Shown here piece by piece: positions 32,776 through 44,664 of a stretch of DNA of 64,000 nucleotides (position 1 is its first letter; the number at the start of each line of letters is the position of its first letter). This stretch comes from Arenicola marina (taxonomy: Eukaryota; Annelida; Polychaeta; Arenicolidae), in contig OZ025255.1 of NCBI GenBank assembly GCA_964019135.1, positions 20,313,708 through 20,377,707 of the forward strand, in the 5' to 3' direction. A program made the translations under genes and the position numbers. Below the pieces are notes generated by a model. It did not search any database. It was not told where the DNA came from and saw nothing but the letters and a program-made list of their open reading frames with translations.

Positions 32776-35084
32776 TGGCGGGAGACGGAAGGAGGGAGAT
32801 TATTGTAAATGGATAGATGGGGGAGATAAAGAGATAGACAGAGTGAAAGAGATTGTAAAAGAAAAACCGAAGCAGAAGAAAGGGACAGGCACACAGAAAT
32901 ACAGCAAAGAAGAAACCTGAATTAATAACAGAAAAACTCAGTGATAATTTGCACGGATCTTAAGGACAAAAATAAGCGTGTTTTACTTGGAGCCGGTCAC
33001 AATCGGGCCCCTTGACGTAACGTTATAAAGACTAATAACCCCGCAGGTCCAAGAGAAAACCCAATAATGAAGCTGTCTCGCGTACTGCCACGAGAGTTTC
33101 CATGTTAACGGAGTCCTTGGCGACGAACCCGATAAGACGAGTACCTATCCGTGTAACAAGATATCCGCCTCCTGCCGGTATCAAGGCGAGGCTGGAGGGT
33201 GTTGGTGCTTAGCAATGGCTCTGTAGGGTTGTTAGGTGGGCGATATTAGGAAGGCGGAGAGCCACGAGACGAGTCGCTCTGACGTAGGAGAAGCGGTGTT
33301 GTTGAGGTCTCACGTCTACGATGAGTTAGTTAGGTTTGGGACAATGTTTGAAAATAGGAAGTTATCCTGTTTTAAATCCTCTTTATAGCAAAGCGTCAAA
33401 GTCCCCCGTTTGCATGAATCGCTCTGTTCTTGGATCTTCATTTATTAAATTTACAGATTAAATGAGAAACACGTAAAGGAACTGGTTCCTCCGAATATTA
33501 TAAAATGAACTGCATTTACAATTTGTTAAGACTTGCTAAGAGGCCGGCGGTCGATGCACTGTGTTATGGGTCGGCATCCGTTCGTCTGCCTAGGAACCGG
33601 GTGGGGGGGAACTTAATACAACTATGGGTTTGGGGGAGGCGGGGGGGGGGCGGTAAAACCCCCCCACCCTCCCTTTTTCACCGCCAAAATGCGCTTGTTC
33701 GGGGACGTTTTACCGCCAAATACGGCTTCCTCGGGGTTTTACCGCCAACACCTGCTCGGAAGGGGTGTATTTTTGGGACAAAGTATAGCTTTAATGACTC
33801 TGTTGCCAAGGGCGCCGTGACGCCACATCGGGTTCCGGCGATGTACAGCGACAAATGGTCGTTCATTTTGTCATTCATTTGGAAGGTTGCCATGACAACA
33901 GTGATATTTCTGCCGCATCGCATAGCTCTTGGCAACATTGATTCTGACGTCATTGTTACTTAGCTTTTTAAAGTAACATATATATATATATATACTCTCT
34001 ATATCAGAATATATCCGGAATGTAGCGTGGGCGTGTGCAGTGTTTTTGTTCCACAAGATACATGAATAAATCGCGTAGAAGCCTGAGACTAAGGTGACCA
34101 TGGTGCACGTTAGGTATTATTTGCACACTATATAATCGTTGCTACTGAGCTTGATGCATTGTGATATATATATAAGGTTAAAGCAGGGGGCACCGCATTT
34201 GAAAGGGGGGGGGCACAGATATACATTAGGGCCTGGGAGAGTGGGGGGGCGTACCCCCTGTTCCCCCTGTTCCCCATGCAAGCTTCACTGCTGCGATTGT
34301 GCATATGACGATGAAAGCTGAGAAGATGTTTGTTTTTCTCAGCCTTTCGAGAATATCACTTGCAATCAGACGCATGGTTGCCTGTTTTTCTGAGTATTTA
34401 TTCGTTCGAGAATACGTGTCCGGAAAAACGTATGTTTCACATTAGTAGTTAAAAACGTGCTGGACTTTGACTATTTTATTTTAATAAAAAAGATTTCATA
34501 GGCCACAAAACAAACACTCTCGAGATGTTTAATCACAGACAACAGTCTGGGTCATTAGAGTCACATGTCAGTTCGTGTATTCACACTCGCCACGGGTCTT
34601 AAAACATATGTAATGTCACACTGAGCCAATCGCGCTTATGCAACGACATGTGCATGCACGACAGAAAGCGACTTTTTGTCTTCTTTCTGTTACTTCTATG
34701 AATTATTGTCAAAAATTCCAACAGTTTCTGGACCATCCTATGACAATACTCATGTTCCGCCAATCTCGAGGTTTGTTTAAATGGCGGCTATAGCCCACGC
34801 CCGCAGTGTGGCTGAGTAACTTCACACCTAATCACCGTCCATCGCTTTTCAGAGGCTGCTTCGCTTGTATATATCTGTAGGCGTGCCATTGTCAGAGCAT
34901 GACAGACTGAAGCTATGCTGTATCATTGAAATTAAACCTTAATTGGGGAGACGGAGCGGGCAGGAGGGTAGGCAGTCTTCGATAACAAATGTTGAGATAT
35001 ATATATAAATACATACGTTAAAATGCGACTTGGATAACTTACGACCTTTGAAAATATTCATCATTAATATCATATTAATTGTTA
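32776..35084. other. Unique stretch, no gene recognised
   Basis: Contains G/C runs at 33600-33665 and three ttttaccgccaa-type repeats (33650-33750). An X-box-like GTTGCCATGACAAC lies at 33886-33899, with TGACGTCA at 33945-33952. A TA microsatellite is at 33979-33994 and G runs at 34205-34245. A diverged tgtttttctcagc..tcgagaata duplication is at 34330-34415. The ORF at 33505-33963 has no recognisable feature and crosses the G/C runs. Confidence 0.5.
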
Positions 35085-35690
35085 TTATCGTATTGATTAT
35101 TATTACCTTATTTATTATTATCATAGTGATTATTATTATCGTATTGATTATTATTATCAGAGTGATTATTATTATCGTATTGATTATTATTATCATAGTG
35201 ATTATTATAATCGTATTGATTATTATTATCATAGTGATTATTATTATCGTATTGATTATTATTATCATAGTGATTATTATTATCGTATTGATTATTATTA
35301 TCATAGTGATTATTATAATCGTATTGATTATTATTATCATAGTGATTATTATTATCGTATTGATTATTATTATCATAGTGATTATTATTATCGTATTGAT
35401 TATTATTATAATAATGATTATTATTATCGTATTGATTATTATTATCATAGTGATTTTTATTATCGTATTGATTATTATTATCATAGTGATTATTATTATC
35501 GTATTGATTATTATTATCAGAGTGATTATTATTATCGTATTGATTATTATTATCATAGTGATTATTATAATCGTATTGATTATTATTATCATAGTGATTA
35601 TTATTATCGTATTGATTATTATTATCATAGTGATTATTATTATCGTATTGATTATTATTATCATATGGATTATTATCATACTGATTATTG
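35085..35690. repeat. 36-bp AT-rich minisatellite (18-bp half units)
   Basis: About 17 units of 36 bp, each made of two diverged 18-bp halves (tgattattattatcatag and tgattattattatcgtat). Frames are open on both strands (isoleucine- or asparagine-rich), up to 265 codons. The hydrophobic isoleucine frames could be mistaken for membrane proteins but are only translations of the repeat. Confidence 0.96.
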
Positions 35691-37566
35691 ACGGTTGGCT
35701 CCAGATGGTCAACATAGTACCATAGTACCACAGCATCTGTCTTTAATATACTCCACCGCGTTTGAAGATGACAAAGCGCCACAACGTATTCTATGTTGAT
35801 GCGTGCTTGCTCGGGAACGGATGAATATTTTTTGAAAGTAGTCCAACGGATTCAAACTGCTTGAATTTATGGACATTTTTGCTAACAGTGTACATATGCG
35901 ATGGCCACTTTCCGAACACTCCGAAAGGTATGCATCGCAAGTAAACAAACAAATATTACATAGACAACAGCAGATGCCGTAGCTTATATGCTAACGTAAA
36001 ATAGAACTTCACAAGTAGATCTATACAGATACCAGAAAAAACGAGAAGAAAAAGTAACGTGAAAGGGCCACAGTAGTAGGCTGTTTACCTCAAGGAATTA
36101 ATGTGAAAATAATGTCTCGTCCCACATATTGGATATAATACTAGTTTATGACTAAGGACGATATAATTGTTCTCTGGCATGAGTGAAGGGATGAGTTAGA
36201 TTCTGTCTTATTTTACCATTTATTAAAGAAAGTAATGGATATAGGGACGAAGGTGGGGGGGGGGTTATAAATATAACCCTACAACGCCACCCTCGTTACC
36301 CGCTCACACCTGCACGCAAAAATCGGATTGATGGCAAGAGGACCGAGATCTTTTCTTCAAATATCCACGGCGGGGCACATGGCCCCCCCCCCCCATCAGC
36401 ACCACACTCCGTCGTTCGCCACCGAATAGTATTGATCTCCGTCTGTCCCGATCTTTCTCGGTCTCTGTCTCCTTCTCTCTCTCTCCTTTTCGCTCTGTCG
36501 GTCTCTTTCTCCCTTTCCATCTATGACCCTTTCTAACCCCTTGCCACCTTCTAATTACCATCGTTCCCTCCCTGCCTCTGTCCCCCCACCTGTCTCTCTA
36601 CCTTTTGTCCTCTCTCTCTGTCTCTCTCCCTTTTATCCTCCCTCTCTGTCTCTCGGTCTTTTGCCCTTTCTCTCTGTCTCTTTGCATTTTGCTGTCTCTC
36701 TATCTATTCCCACGTGTCTTTCCTCCTATGACCCTTTCTAAGTCAGTTGAAAACGGGCCGGAGCCAAAAAGGCGCAAACTTATTTTTAAAGTTGCCCTAC
36801 GTGAAGAATGTGTGCGTGTCTGAATAAAGACTCGCTAGATGCGATGAGGGACACATCCGCAAAGCCGGCTCTGTAGTAGTGGCTTCTTGCGTTTGAGGGG
36901 GCGCTGTAGATATTGCATTGGGTGATGTGTCGCGACACAGAATATCACAGAAAACACAGAGTATTTAAAACCGGAAACATCAGTCGCAACAGCTTCGTTG
37001 AACGTTATAGATGGCTTTATGACGATTTGTTGATATTTGTCGGGATATTTGTCGGGCAGAATTATACCAGTGAGTAAATAAACGGGGCCTTAATTGCACA
37101 GTTTAAGATGGACATAATTGTAAAAAGACGGCTGTTTCTTTTTCAAATATGTAAAGATTTATTGGTCTTCACCCTTATAAAGAATCTCGCGTAACGAGGC
37201 TTTCGGGTCACGTGAATGGCACTCTATCTCGCGGGACGGGGCTTTCTGGTCACGTGATCGACGGGGTTACATAACTCAGACCTTGGAAATCACATGAATA
37301 CACTGGTCATTTCCGGTATATGAAGGGCCAGGCCTGTATTAACATGGCCGTTGCCAAACCTGGATGGAGTAAGTATACGCCCGTTGTGGTTCCCAGTGCA
37401 ATGGGATAAATCAAAGAGCCCATTGGCGGAAATGAAATGGTGGGAGACATTCGTGAAGAGCGAGAGTCGAATGTGAGGAGAATGCGTCACACATACCGTG
37501 TGCCTTTCTTGACCAATCAGTAGGGCGGGGCTTGTCACCTGAGCTTGGCTGGCGCCATGTGACTGG
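35691..37566. other. Unique stretch with a pyrimidine-rich tract
   Basis: No confident gene. A pyrimidine tract at 36440-36745 is related in inverted orientation to the left flank of the 27-bp array at 31.4 kb: both contain ctatgaccctttctaa or its complement. A G run and a C run lie at 36254-36264 and 36381-36393. A terminal-exon-like stretch at 36743-36823 is listed separately. Two similar gcgggacggggctttc/gtcacgtg segments are at 37205-37260. Confidence 0.5.
36743..36823 (+). CDS. Possible terminal exon with overlapping poly(A) signal
   Basis: After a long pyrimidine tract ending tttctaag, a 27-codon open stretch encodes a basic peptide with the NLS-like PKRRKL and ends TGA. That stop overlaps AATAAA (36823-36828). 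Acceptor, stop and poly(A) hexamer are in the order expected for a last exon on the + strand. No upstream exon or family is recognised. The pyrimidine tract is itself repeat-derived, so this may be coincidence. Confidence 0.18.
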   Translation, partial: SVENGPEPKRRKLIFKVALREECVRV

Positions 37567-37730
37567 AGCTCCGACCAGTGGAGGGGCCAGGCCGTGCGGG
37601 CTCCGACCAGTGGAGGGGCCAGGCCGTGCGGGCTCCGACCAGTGGAGGGGCCAGGCCGTGCGGGCTCCGACCAGTGGAGGGGCCAGGCCGTGCGGGCTCC
37701 GACCAGTGGAAGGGTTAGGCCGTGCGGGTC
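37567..37730. repeat. 32-bp minisatellite, five units
   Basis: About five near-identical 32-bp units with core gaccagtggaggggccaggc. Only the last unit diverges (gaagggttaggc). The near identity suggests recent expansion. Confidence 0.95.
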
Positions 37731-38126
37731 AATAGAGAGGTCAGTATTGGCATGGACAACCTTGGCCCAATGGCCAGGAACATCTAGTGATTAGCTAGCT
37801 GCGAGTTATACGACGAAGACAGCCTTAGTTACTTAGTGGCAAGTATCAATAGGTAGCTGTATATAGAAAGATAGATATGTATATATATATATATATATAT
37901 ATCGGGTTTCCGGTTTTGGTGGCCATGCAAGACCAATCCATTGCTTGTAGGTTTCTTTTGTTATTAGTTTTTGTAACATCAGCCATACACTCGTTAAAAA
38001 CATCTACTATCACTATTATTGTCTTATAACGTTTTTTATCCAGATCATCTGCATCATGTTATTATAATTGTGGGCCAACCGTGAACCAATTACCAGATTT
38101 GGGGAAACAGATTCTGTAAGCCATGA

Positions 38127-38263
38127 ACCAATGAGCCTTACAATGCAGCAGGGGTCCGGAGTAATACCACGAAGAAGGAGTTTATATCATACAAGGCGGA
38201 TGCGGTATCCACCTCGGGAGGCAGACTCCTTGCAGAACTGGCAGAAGGTGACGTGCCCCGGCC
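38127..38263 (+). CDS. Possible internal exon, unrecognised
   Basis: A stop-free stretch of 45 codons with unbiased, protein-like composition (KKEFISYKADAVSTSGGRLL) ends at a strong donor, GTGAGT (38264-38269). Without splicing the same frame stops immediately (TGA 38265-38267), so the open frame ends exactly at the donor. A weak acceptor could be tgcagcag at about 38152. No family recognised. The donor and composition are seen; the exon call is inference. Confidence 0.22.
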
Positions 38264-39712
38264 GTGAGTCTGATAGAGGCTATTAGAGGGACCTATCGAC
38301 AACCGCGGTGGCATTCCCAAAGGGATCAATAGATCCCCTCGACCCCCCCCCCTCCCCTCCCCCACCCCATGGTAGGGCCGCTCACTCACTCCTGGAACCG
38401 GAATACCAGGTCTTTGTCCCATCAGAGGCAGTCGCCCTGTAGTGACGTAGGATCGCGCCGTGTCATTTGATTTCGAAGGGTTTGGTATTATGGAGGAAGG
38501 GAAGGAAGCGTATCTTACATATTTAGTGGTAATTGTATGGAAGATGCTGAGCGTATGTGGCATCAAACTGTCGGTATGGATGGACAGTGGTACGTCCTTG
38601 ATAGACTGATGTCTACTGTGGACTCTACCATAGATCATTCAGTACAACGTAGCTACCGTAGATCATCTTTGATCAAAATCACATTTGAATAATGCTTGTC
38701 AATAGGATGATGAAGAGTGAAATTTTCACGTCTGAGCGTCTCGTGATTAACGTATTCATGACAATTCGAGTCCATTTTATAATTCCCCATTGGTTGGAAC
38801 CGGTTTTTATCCCCATCTTCATCAAATGCCCTGGACCGTTGGGCACAAATCATGGATCCGCGACTGTAATATAAGTGAAAAGTGTTGAAAGAGGCACAGA
38901 TCCTTGTCGTGTGTATGGACTATGACATATAAACCCCGAAGTACTTCAATAACCCCCAATGATATATTGTCTGGTAGCTTTTTGGACAAGACAAAATGTA
39001 CAACCGCAGATGTATGAATTCATGCAAAGCCAACAGCCACTTGAGTGACCGGCTCAACGCTCGTTAGTGACGTATACCGTTGTTACTTGTATCACTACAT
39101 GACACACAATAATACTTGAAACACGACCCTCCGTGGAGATTACAGCTATAATTTTTAATATTAGGGATGGACGTATTTTCAGGCCAAAACAGCTGAATTC
39201 CCAGTTTCATATCCACCTTGGCGGTGGGCATGTGCCATAGTTAAGTACTCTGTGGTGACCACGGGACGTCATACGGAATAAGGTCAGACACCTAGTAATT
39301 AAGCCTCGCGTTAGATGTGTAATCCTCACACTGCGGCACGGGCGTTGGCCGCCCTGCGCCGCCATCCATGCGTCTTCATTACGTCACGGCTTAGTGGACG
39401 GATTGATAAGCGGCCGTGTCTGCCGACAGGGCCGCGTGGGCGGCCGGGACAAGCGGCATTGGGACCTGTTGTTGTTGGCACGCAGCGAGAGCGGCGACGG
39501 CTTAGGGCTAGATTACGTCTGGGGCTGATGCCTGAGCTGATACCATAGCCTGTGGCATAGGAAAGTGTAGAGTTTAGAGAGGGGTGTGGGAGTGGGGGCG
39601 GGGGGGGGGGGGGGTGGAGGGAGGGGGGGGGGGGTGGTTACTGGCTCGCCGTCATATCCCTCCTGGCGTAGTTGTCAGTCAGTCCTTGGTCGACGCCTGT
39701 AGCTGTGACAAG

Positions 39713-39985
39713 ATGTCCTCTGGGGACGACTCGCATGTCATCGACCGCAACTCGACAGCTGGAATAAATGTGGGCGCTCAGTGGGATATTTTAACGAACT
39801 ATATTATCGTTGCCGTTCTTAATTATTCATTATCTGAACGCCTATTTCGGTTGTTCTTCCATGTTAAAGGGAGCCATTATTTCAGCATAGCTCACGGAAT
39901 ACTTACGCCGGCTTCTACTATATTTTTATTGCGTGATCGAATATGCAATCGCATCGATGATCATATACTTTCAAATGAGGTCTAA
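39713..39985 (+). CDS. Uncertain 90-codon ORF
   Basis: An ATG frame beginning MSSGDDSHVIDRNSTAG, GC-rich and acidic with one N-glycosylation sequon. It is followed by an AT-rich, hydrophobic part that looks non-coding. The first 17 codons may be a real 5' exon. The later part contains attcattatctgaacgcct (about 39824-39843), which is the unit of the 28-bp array that starts 290 bp downstream. No family recognised. Confidence 0.15.
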   Translation: MSSGDDSHVIDRNSTAGINVGAQWDILTNYIIVAVLNYSLSERLFRLFFHVKGSHYFSIAHGILTPASTIFLLRDRICNRIDDHILSNEV

Positions 39986-40134
39986 TTACATTGCCTATGT
40001 TATATTGTAGAAACTGTCTGTAACTTGTCCGATTTCTTAAATAAAGCATTTTATTTCAAACAAGAAGAAGACAAAAATATATATATATATATTTTCAATG
40101 CGTGGGCCCTAACAAGAAATTCGAATCCCTATTT

Positions 40135-41620
40135 GAATGGTTCATTATCTGAACGCCTGCTACAATGGTTCATTATCTGAACGCCTGTTACAGTGGTCCA
40201 TTATCTGAACGCCTGTTACAATGGTCCATTATCTGAACGCCTGCTACAATGGTCCATTATCTGAACGCCTGTTACGATGGTCCATTATCTGAACGCCTGT
40301 TACAATGGTCCATTATCTGAACGCCTGTTACAATGGTCCATTACATGAACGCCTACTACAATGGTCCATTATCTGAACGCCTGTTACAATGGTCCATTAT
40401 CTGAACGCCTGTTACAATGGTCCATTATCTGAACGCCTGTTACAATGGTCCATTATCTGAACGCTTGTTACAATGGTTCATTATCTGAACGCCTGTTACA
40501 ATGGTTCATTATCTGAACGCCTGTTACAATGGTACATTAACTGAACGCCTGTTACAATGGTCCATTATCTGAACGCCTGCTACAATGGTCCATTAACTGA
40601 ACGCCTGTTACAATGGTCCATTATCAGCACGCCTGTTACAATGGTCCATTATCTGAACGCTTGTTACAATGGTTCATTATCTGAACGCCTGTTACAATGG
40701 TTCATTATCTGAACGCCTGTTACAATGGTCCATTATCTGAACGCCTGCTACAATGGTCCATTATCTGAACGCCTGCTACAATGGTTCATAATCTGAACGC
40801 CTGTTACAATGGTCCATTATCTGAACGCCTGCTACAATGGTCCATTAACTGAACGCCTGTTACAATGGTCCATTATCAGCACGCCTGCTACAATGGTCCA
40901 TTATCTGAACGCCTGCTACAATGGTCCATTATCTGAGCGCCTGTTACAATGGTCCATTATCTGAACGCCTGTTACAATGGTCCATTATCTGAACGCCTGC
41001 TACAATGGTCTATTATCTGAACGCCTGTTACAATGGTCCATTAACTGAACGCCTGTTACAATGGTCCATTATCTGAACGCCTGTTACAATGGTCCATTAT
41101 CTGAACGCCTGTTGCAATGGTCCATTATCTGAACGCCTTTTACATTGGTCCGTTATCTGAACGCCTGTTACAATGGTTCCTTATCTGAACGCTTGTTACA
41201 ATGGTCTATTATCTGAACGCCTGCTACAATGGTCCATTATCTGAACGCCTGCTACAATGGTTCATAATCTGAACGCCTGTTACAATGGTCCATTATCTGA
41301 ACGCCTGCTGCAATGGTCCATTAACTGAACGCCTGTTACAATGGTCCATTATCAGCACGCCTGCTACAATGGTCCATTATCTGAACGCCTGCTACAATGG
41401 TTCATTATCTGAACGCCTGTTACAATGTTCCATTATCAGCACGCCTGCTACAATGGTCCATTATCTGAACGCCTGCTACAATGGTCCATTAACTGAACGC
41501 CTGCTACAATGGTCCATTAACTGAACGCCTGTTACAATGGTCCATTATCTGAACGCCTGTTACAATGGTCCATTATCTGAACGCCTGTTGCAATGGTTCA
41601 TTACCTGAACGCCTGTGGAT
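40135..41620. repeat. 28-bp minisatellite
   Basis: About 53 units of 28 bp with core tctgaacgcctgttacaatg. Common variants are ctgctac for ctgttac, and tcagcacgcc or taactgaacgcc. Some variant combinations recur in blocks. A single copy of the core lies 290 bp upstream in unique DNA. Confidence 0.96.
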
Positions 41621-42099
41621 GGCAGGGACGAGGCGTGGGAGAGTGGAGGGTCGAGGGTGGATTATTCAGCGACCCTGGTCGGGTGAGAGCGCACCTTCTC
41701 CAGCATGGCATTGACATCGTTCCAGTTACTGATTGCGATCGCTTACTGATCGATGGCTGGTGGTTACCTTCAAGGTCATCAACGTGCGACGAACCCTGGC
41801 AATGACGGCATAATATCGACGAGGCTGAAGTAAGTCCATGGCGATAATAGGTTGTTCGCACGCACGTGGTGGCTGAGATAAAATGAGCGACCTTATTAGT
41901 CGGCGCCAACACACCGAGGTTCGCGTGTGATGCTCATGTGGACCAAAATACAGACATTAGTTTACATTATAATGTATAATGGTTCAGTGACCGCCCTTTA
42001 TTATATGCCTGTCTGAGGCCAGAATGTCCGTAGTCGTGTGAGTTTTATAACTGGATGAAACATGATCTCTTTCTAGGGGGATGAGATGGGGGCCTGGCT
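41621..42099. other. Unique spacer between two minisatellites
   Basis: About 480 bp. The first half holds an open, protein-like stretch (see 41640-41805). The second half is AT-rich with nothing recognised. Confidence 0.5.
41640..41805 (+). CDS. Uncertain open stretch at the array's end
   Basis: The frame runs out of the 28-bp array into unique DNA and stays open for about 55 codons to TAA-type termination at 41805. The unique part is protein-like (LLQHGIDIVPVTDCDRLLID). A possible donor (CAAG before GTCATC) lies near 41780, and a possible acceptor (ggatggcag) at about 41627. No family recognised. Confidence 0.15.
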
Positions 42100-42625
42100 A
42101 GTGGGATCAGATGGTGGTTGATTGAGTGGCTCAGACCGGGACCTAGGTAGATGGATCAGATGAGGGCTGGTTGAGGGGATTAGACAAAAACCGGGCTAGT
42201 GGGATTAGATGGTGGTCGACGCAGTGGATCAGACAGAAGCCGGGCTAGTGGGATTAGATGGTGGTCGACGCAGTGGATCAGACAGAAGCCGGGCTAGTGG
42301 GATTAGATGGTGGTCGACGCAGTGGATCAGACAGAAGCCGGGCTAATGGGATCAGATGGTGGTCTGTACAGTGGATCAGACAGAAGCCGGGCTAGTGGAA
42401 TCAGATGGTTTTCTGTACAGTGGATCAGACAGAAGCCGGGCTAGTGGTATCAGATGGTGGTCTGTACAGTGGATTAGACAGAAGCCGGGCTAGTGGAATC
42501 AGATGGTTTTCTGTACAGTGGATCAGACAGAAGCCGGGCTAGTGGTATCAGATGGTGGTCTGTACAGTGGATCAGACAAGTCTGACTAGTGGGATCAGAG
42601 GGTTGTATGTACAGTGGATCAGGCA
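42100..42625. repeat. 49-bp minisatellite, left block
   Basis: About eleven units with core tggatcagacagaagccggg, less regular at the left end. The same unit resumes at 43105 in the same orientation. The array is interrupted by about 480 bp of unrelated sequence. Confidence 0.93.
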
Positions 42626-43104
42626 GAACGTTCACGTATCGCGCCTTCAGTCCGCGGGGAAATAGCGGTCGCGGTACGCTAGGGGAAAATAACTGCACGC
42701 CTTGGTTCGGTGCAATGTTTATCTCGTGTAGCGTCAATACATCAATACAGTACATCAGTACATCACGACTGGTTACAACGGGTCTGTTTTCGGCTCTCTC
42801 TTCTCTCATACATATACCCCCCGCCAACCAATCACACGACTCCTTTATTGAAATGCGGGTTACAACTTGCCCATCTCTTTATCCCCGCTTCACAACCTCG
42901 GTTCGTAGTCTCGCTCGCTCACCAATCACACGTCTTTCTTGCAACCAGGCGGGTTGCGACATGCCGATGAACCTGCCCCAGCATCAGCCGGTTTGGCTGG
43001 CTGGGACTTGTCAGGGCACCGTTATGAACTCCGCCTTTAACACCGTCTTAACCACATAAGTTTAGCTACCCCGGCTCCAAACGTGCTAGGGCATACTTTA
43101 TGGC
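42626..43104. other. Sequence interrupting the 49-bp array
   Basis: Unrelated DNA flanked on both sides by the array string tatgtacagtggatcag (42605-42621 and from about 43110). That string is part of the unit, so a target duplication cannot be separated from the repeat. An ORF across it (42589-43059, 156 codons) begins inside the array and shows no recognisable domain. No terminal inverted repeats were found. Confidence 0.5.
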
Positions 43105-44135
43105 CGTGATAGTATGTACAGTGGATCAGACAGAAGCCGGGCTAGTGGGATCAGATGGTGGTCTGTACAGTGGATCAGACAGAAGCCGGGCTAGTGGGAT
43201 CAGATGGTGGTCTGTACAGTGGATCAGACAGAAGCCGGGCTAGTGGGATCAGATGGTTGTCTGTACAGTGAATCAGACAGAAGCCGGGCTAGTGGTATCA
43301 GATGATGGTCTGTACAGTGGATCAGACAGAAGTCTGACTAGTGGGATCAGATGATGGTCTGTACAGTGGATCAGACAGAAGTCTGACTAGTGGTATCAGA
43401 TGGTGGTCGGTACAGTGGATCAGACAGAAGCCGGGCTAGTGGGATCAGATGGGGGGGGGGGGGTTGTACAGTGGATCAGACAGAAGCCGGGCTAGTGGTA
43501 TCAGATGGTGGTTTGTACAGTGGATCAGACAAGTCTGACTAGTGGGATCAGATGGTGGTCTGTACAGTGGATCAGACAGAAGCCGGGCTAGTGGGATCAG
43601 ACAGTTGTCTGCACAGTGGATCAGACAAGCCGGGCTAGTGGGATCAGATGGTGGTCTGTACAGTGGATCAGACAGAAGCTGGGCTAGTGGTATCAGATGG
43701 TGGTCTGTACAGTGGATCAGACAGAAGCCGGGCTAGTGGGATCAGATGGTGGTCGGTACAGTGGATCAGACAGAAGCCGGGCTAGAGGGATCAGATGGGG
43801 GGGGGGGTTGTACAGTGGATCAGACAGAAGCTGGGCTAGTGGTATCAGATGGTGGTCTGTACAGTGGATCAGACAGAAGCCGGGCTAGTGGGATCAGATG
43901 GTGGTCTGTACAGTGGATCAGACAGAAGCCGGGCTAGTGGGATCAGATGGTGGTCTGTACAGTGGATCAGACAGAAGTCTGACTAGTGGTATCAGATGGT
44001 GGTCGGTCCAGTGGATCAGACAGAAGTCTGACTAGTGGTATCAGATGGTGGTCTGTACAGTGGATCAGACAGAAGTCTGACTAGTGGGATCAGATGGTGG
44101 TCGGTCCAGTGGATCAGACAGAAGCCGGGCTGAGA
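43105..44135. repeat. 49-bp minisatellite, right block
   Basis: About 21 units of the same 49-bp unit as 42100-42625. Two units carry an expanded G run (43449-43463 and 43797-43807). Variant units with aagtctgactagtgg cluster near both ends. Confidence 0.95.
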
Positions 44136-44664
44136 TCACATAAAGTCGCCAAACATCCCTCAAGAGGTTTACAATCACCATTAAGGTTAGCCCCAGGTCT
44201 GTGGCTGTAGGTCGGGCAAAAATCTGGGGCTATATTAAGGTGTGTTATGAGGTTCAGCGTCCGCTGATGTTCCCTGTCTTGCTAAGGGCGTTATTATGTG
44301 AACCAAGTGTTTTTTTTATATGTTCCATGTTATGTGGCGACAAGTAGCTATGAACCAAAAGTAAATCAGGATAGGTTGTAACAAGACGCCATCTGACGGC
44401 GTCATATCCGTTGCGTGACGTCACTAACCTCCCCGAGGCATCATCCAACCCTTTCAGACACACTTACCCCAAACCCTCAGCCTCCCCCACCCACCTCTGC
44501 CCCTCCGCCTCCCCCACCTACCCCTCCCAGTGGACAGCCATTATTACTCAGGGGAAAAGCGCAGATAGCGTGAGACGCGAGAGGAAGGTGTAACCAGATC
44601 CGGGTACTGCTGTCCGGGACGGGATATTACCGAGGAAACCAGGCTGTGACCGCAGTGGAGGTGG
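44136..44664. other. Unique spacer, nothing recognised
   Basis: Contains a CTCF-like core acgccatctgacggc (44386-44400) and, 16 bases later, TGACGTCA (44416-44423). A C-rich cctcccccaccca repeat lies at 44475-44525. No gene recognised. Confidence 0.5.

Larger units (their letters stand above)
37731..40134. other. Unique stretch with exon-like segments
   Basis: Contains a TA microsatellite (37879-37902), an exon-like segment at 38127-38263, a C-run (38344-38352), a CpG-rich ORF (39315-39548, 77 codons, no recognisable features), G runs (39598-39635), an ORF at 39713-39985 and a second TA run (40077-40094). Otherwise nothing recognised. Confidence 0.5.

Noticed and set aside
31365-32894. Minus-strand frames of 217-450 codons, serine/proline-rich
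   Set aside because: Translation of the 27-bp purine array; parallel frames give the same SLSLSPSFP pattern.
35030-35736. Isoleucine-rich 231-265-codon frames that look like membrane proteins
   Set aside because: Translation of a 36-bp TA-rich repeat on both strands; no topology signals or start context.
38138-38638. 166-codon minus-strand gene
   Set aside because: Runs across a C-run and is antisense to a better exon-like segment; no family recognised.
42589-43059. 156-codon gene inside the 49-bp array's interruption
   Set aside because: Starts within the array unit and shows no domain; treated as unexplained insert instead.
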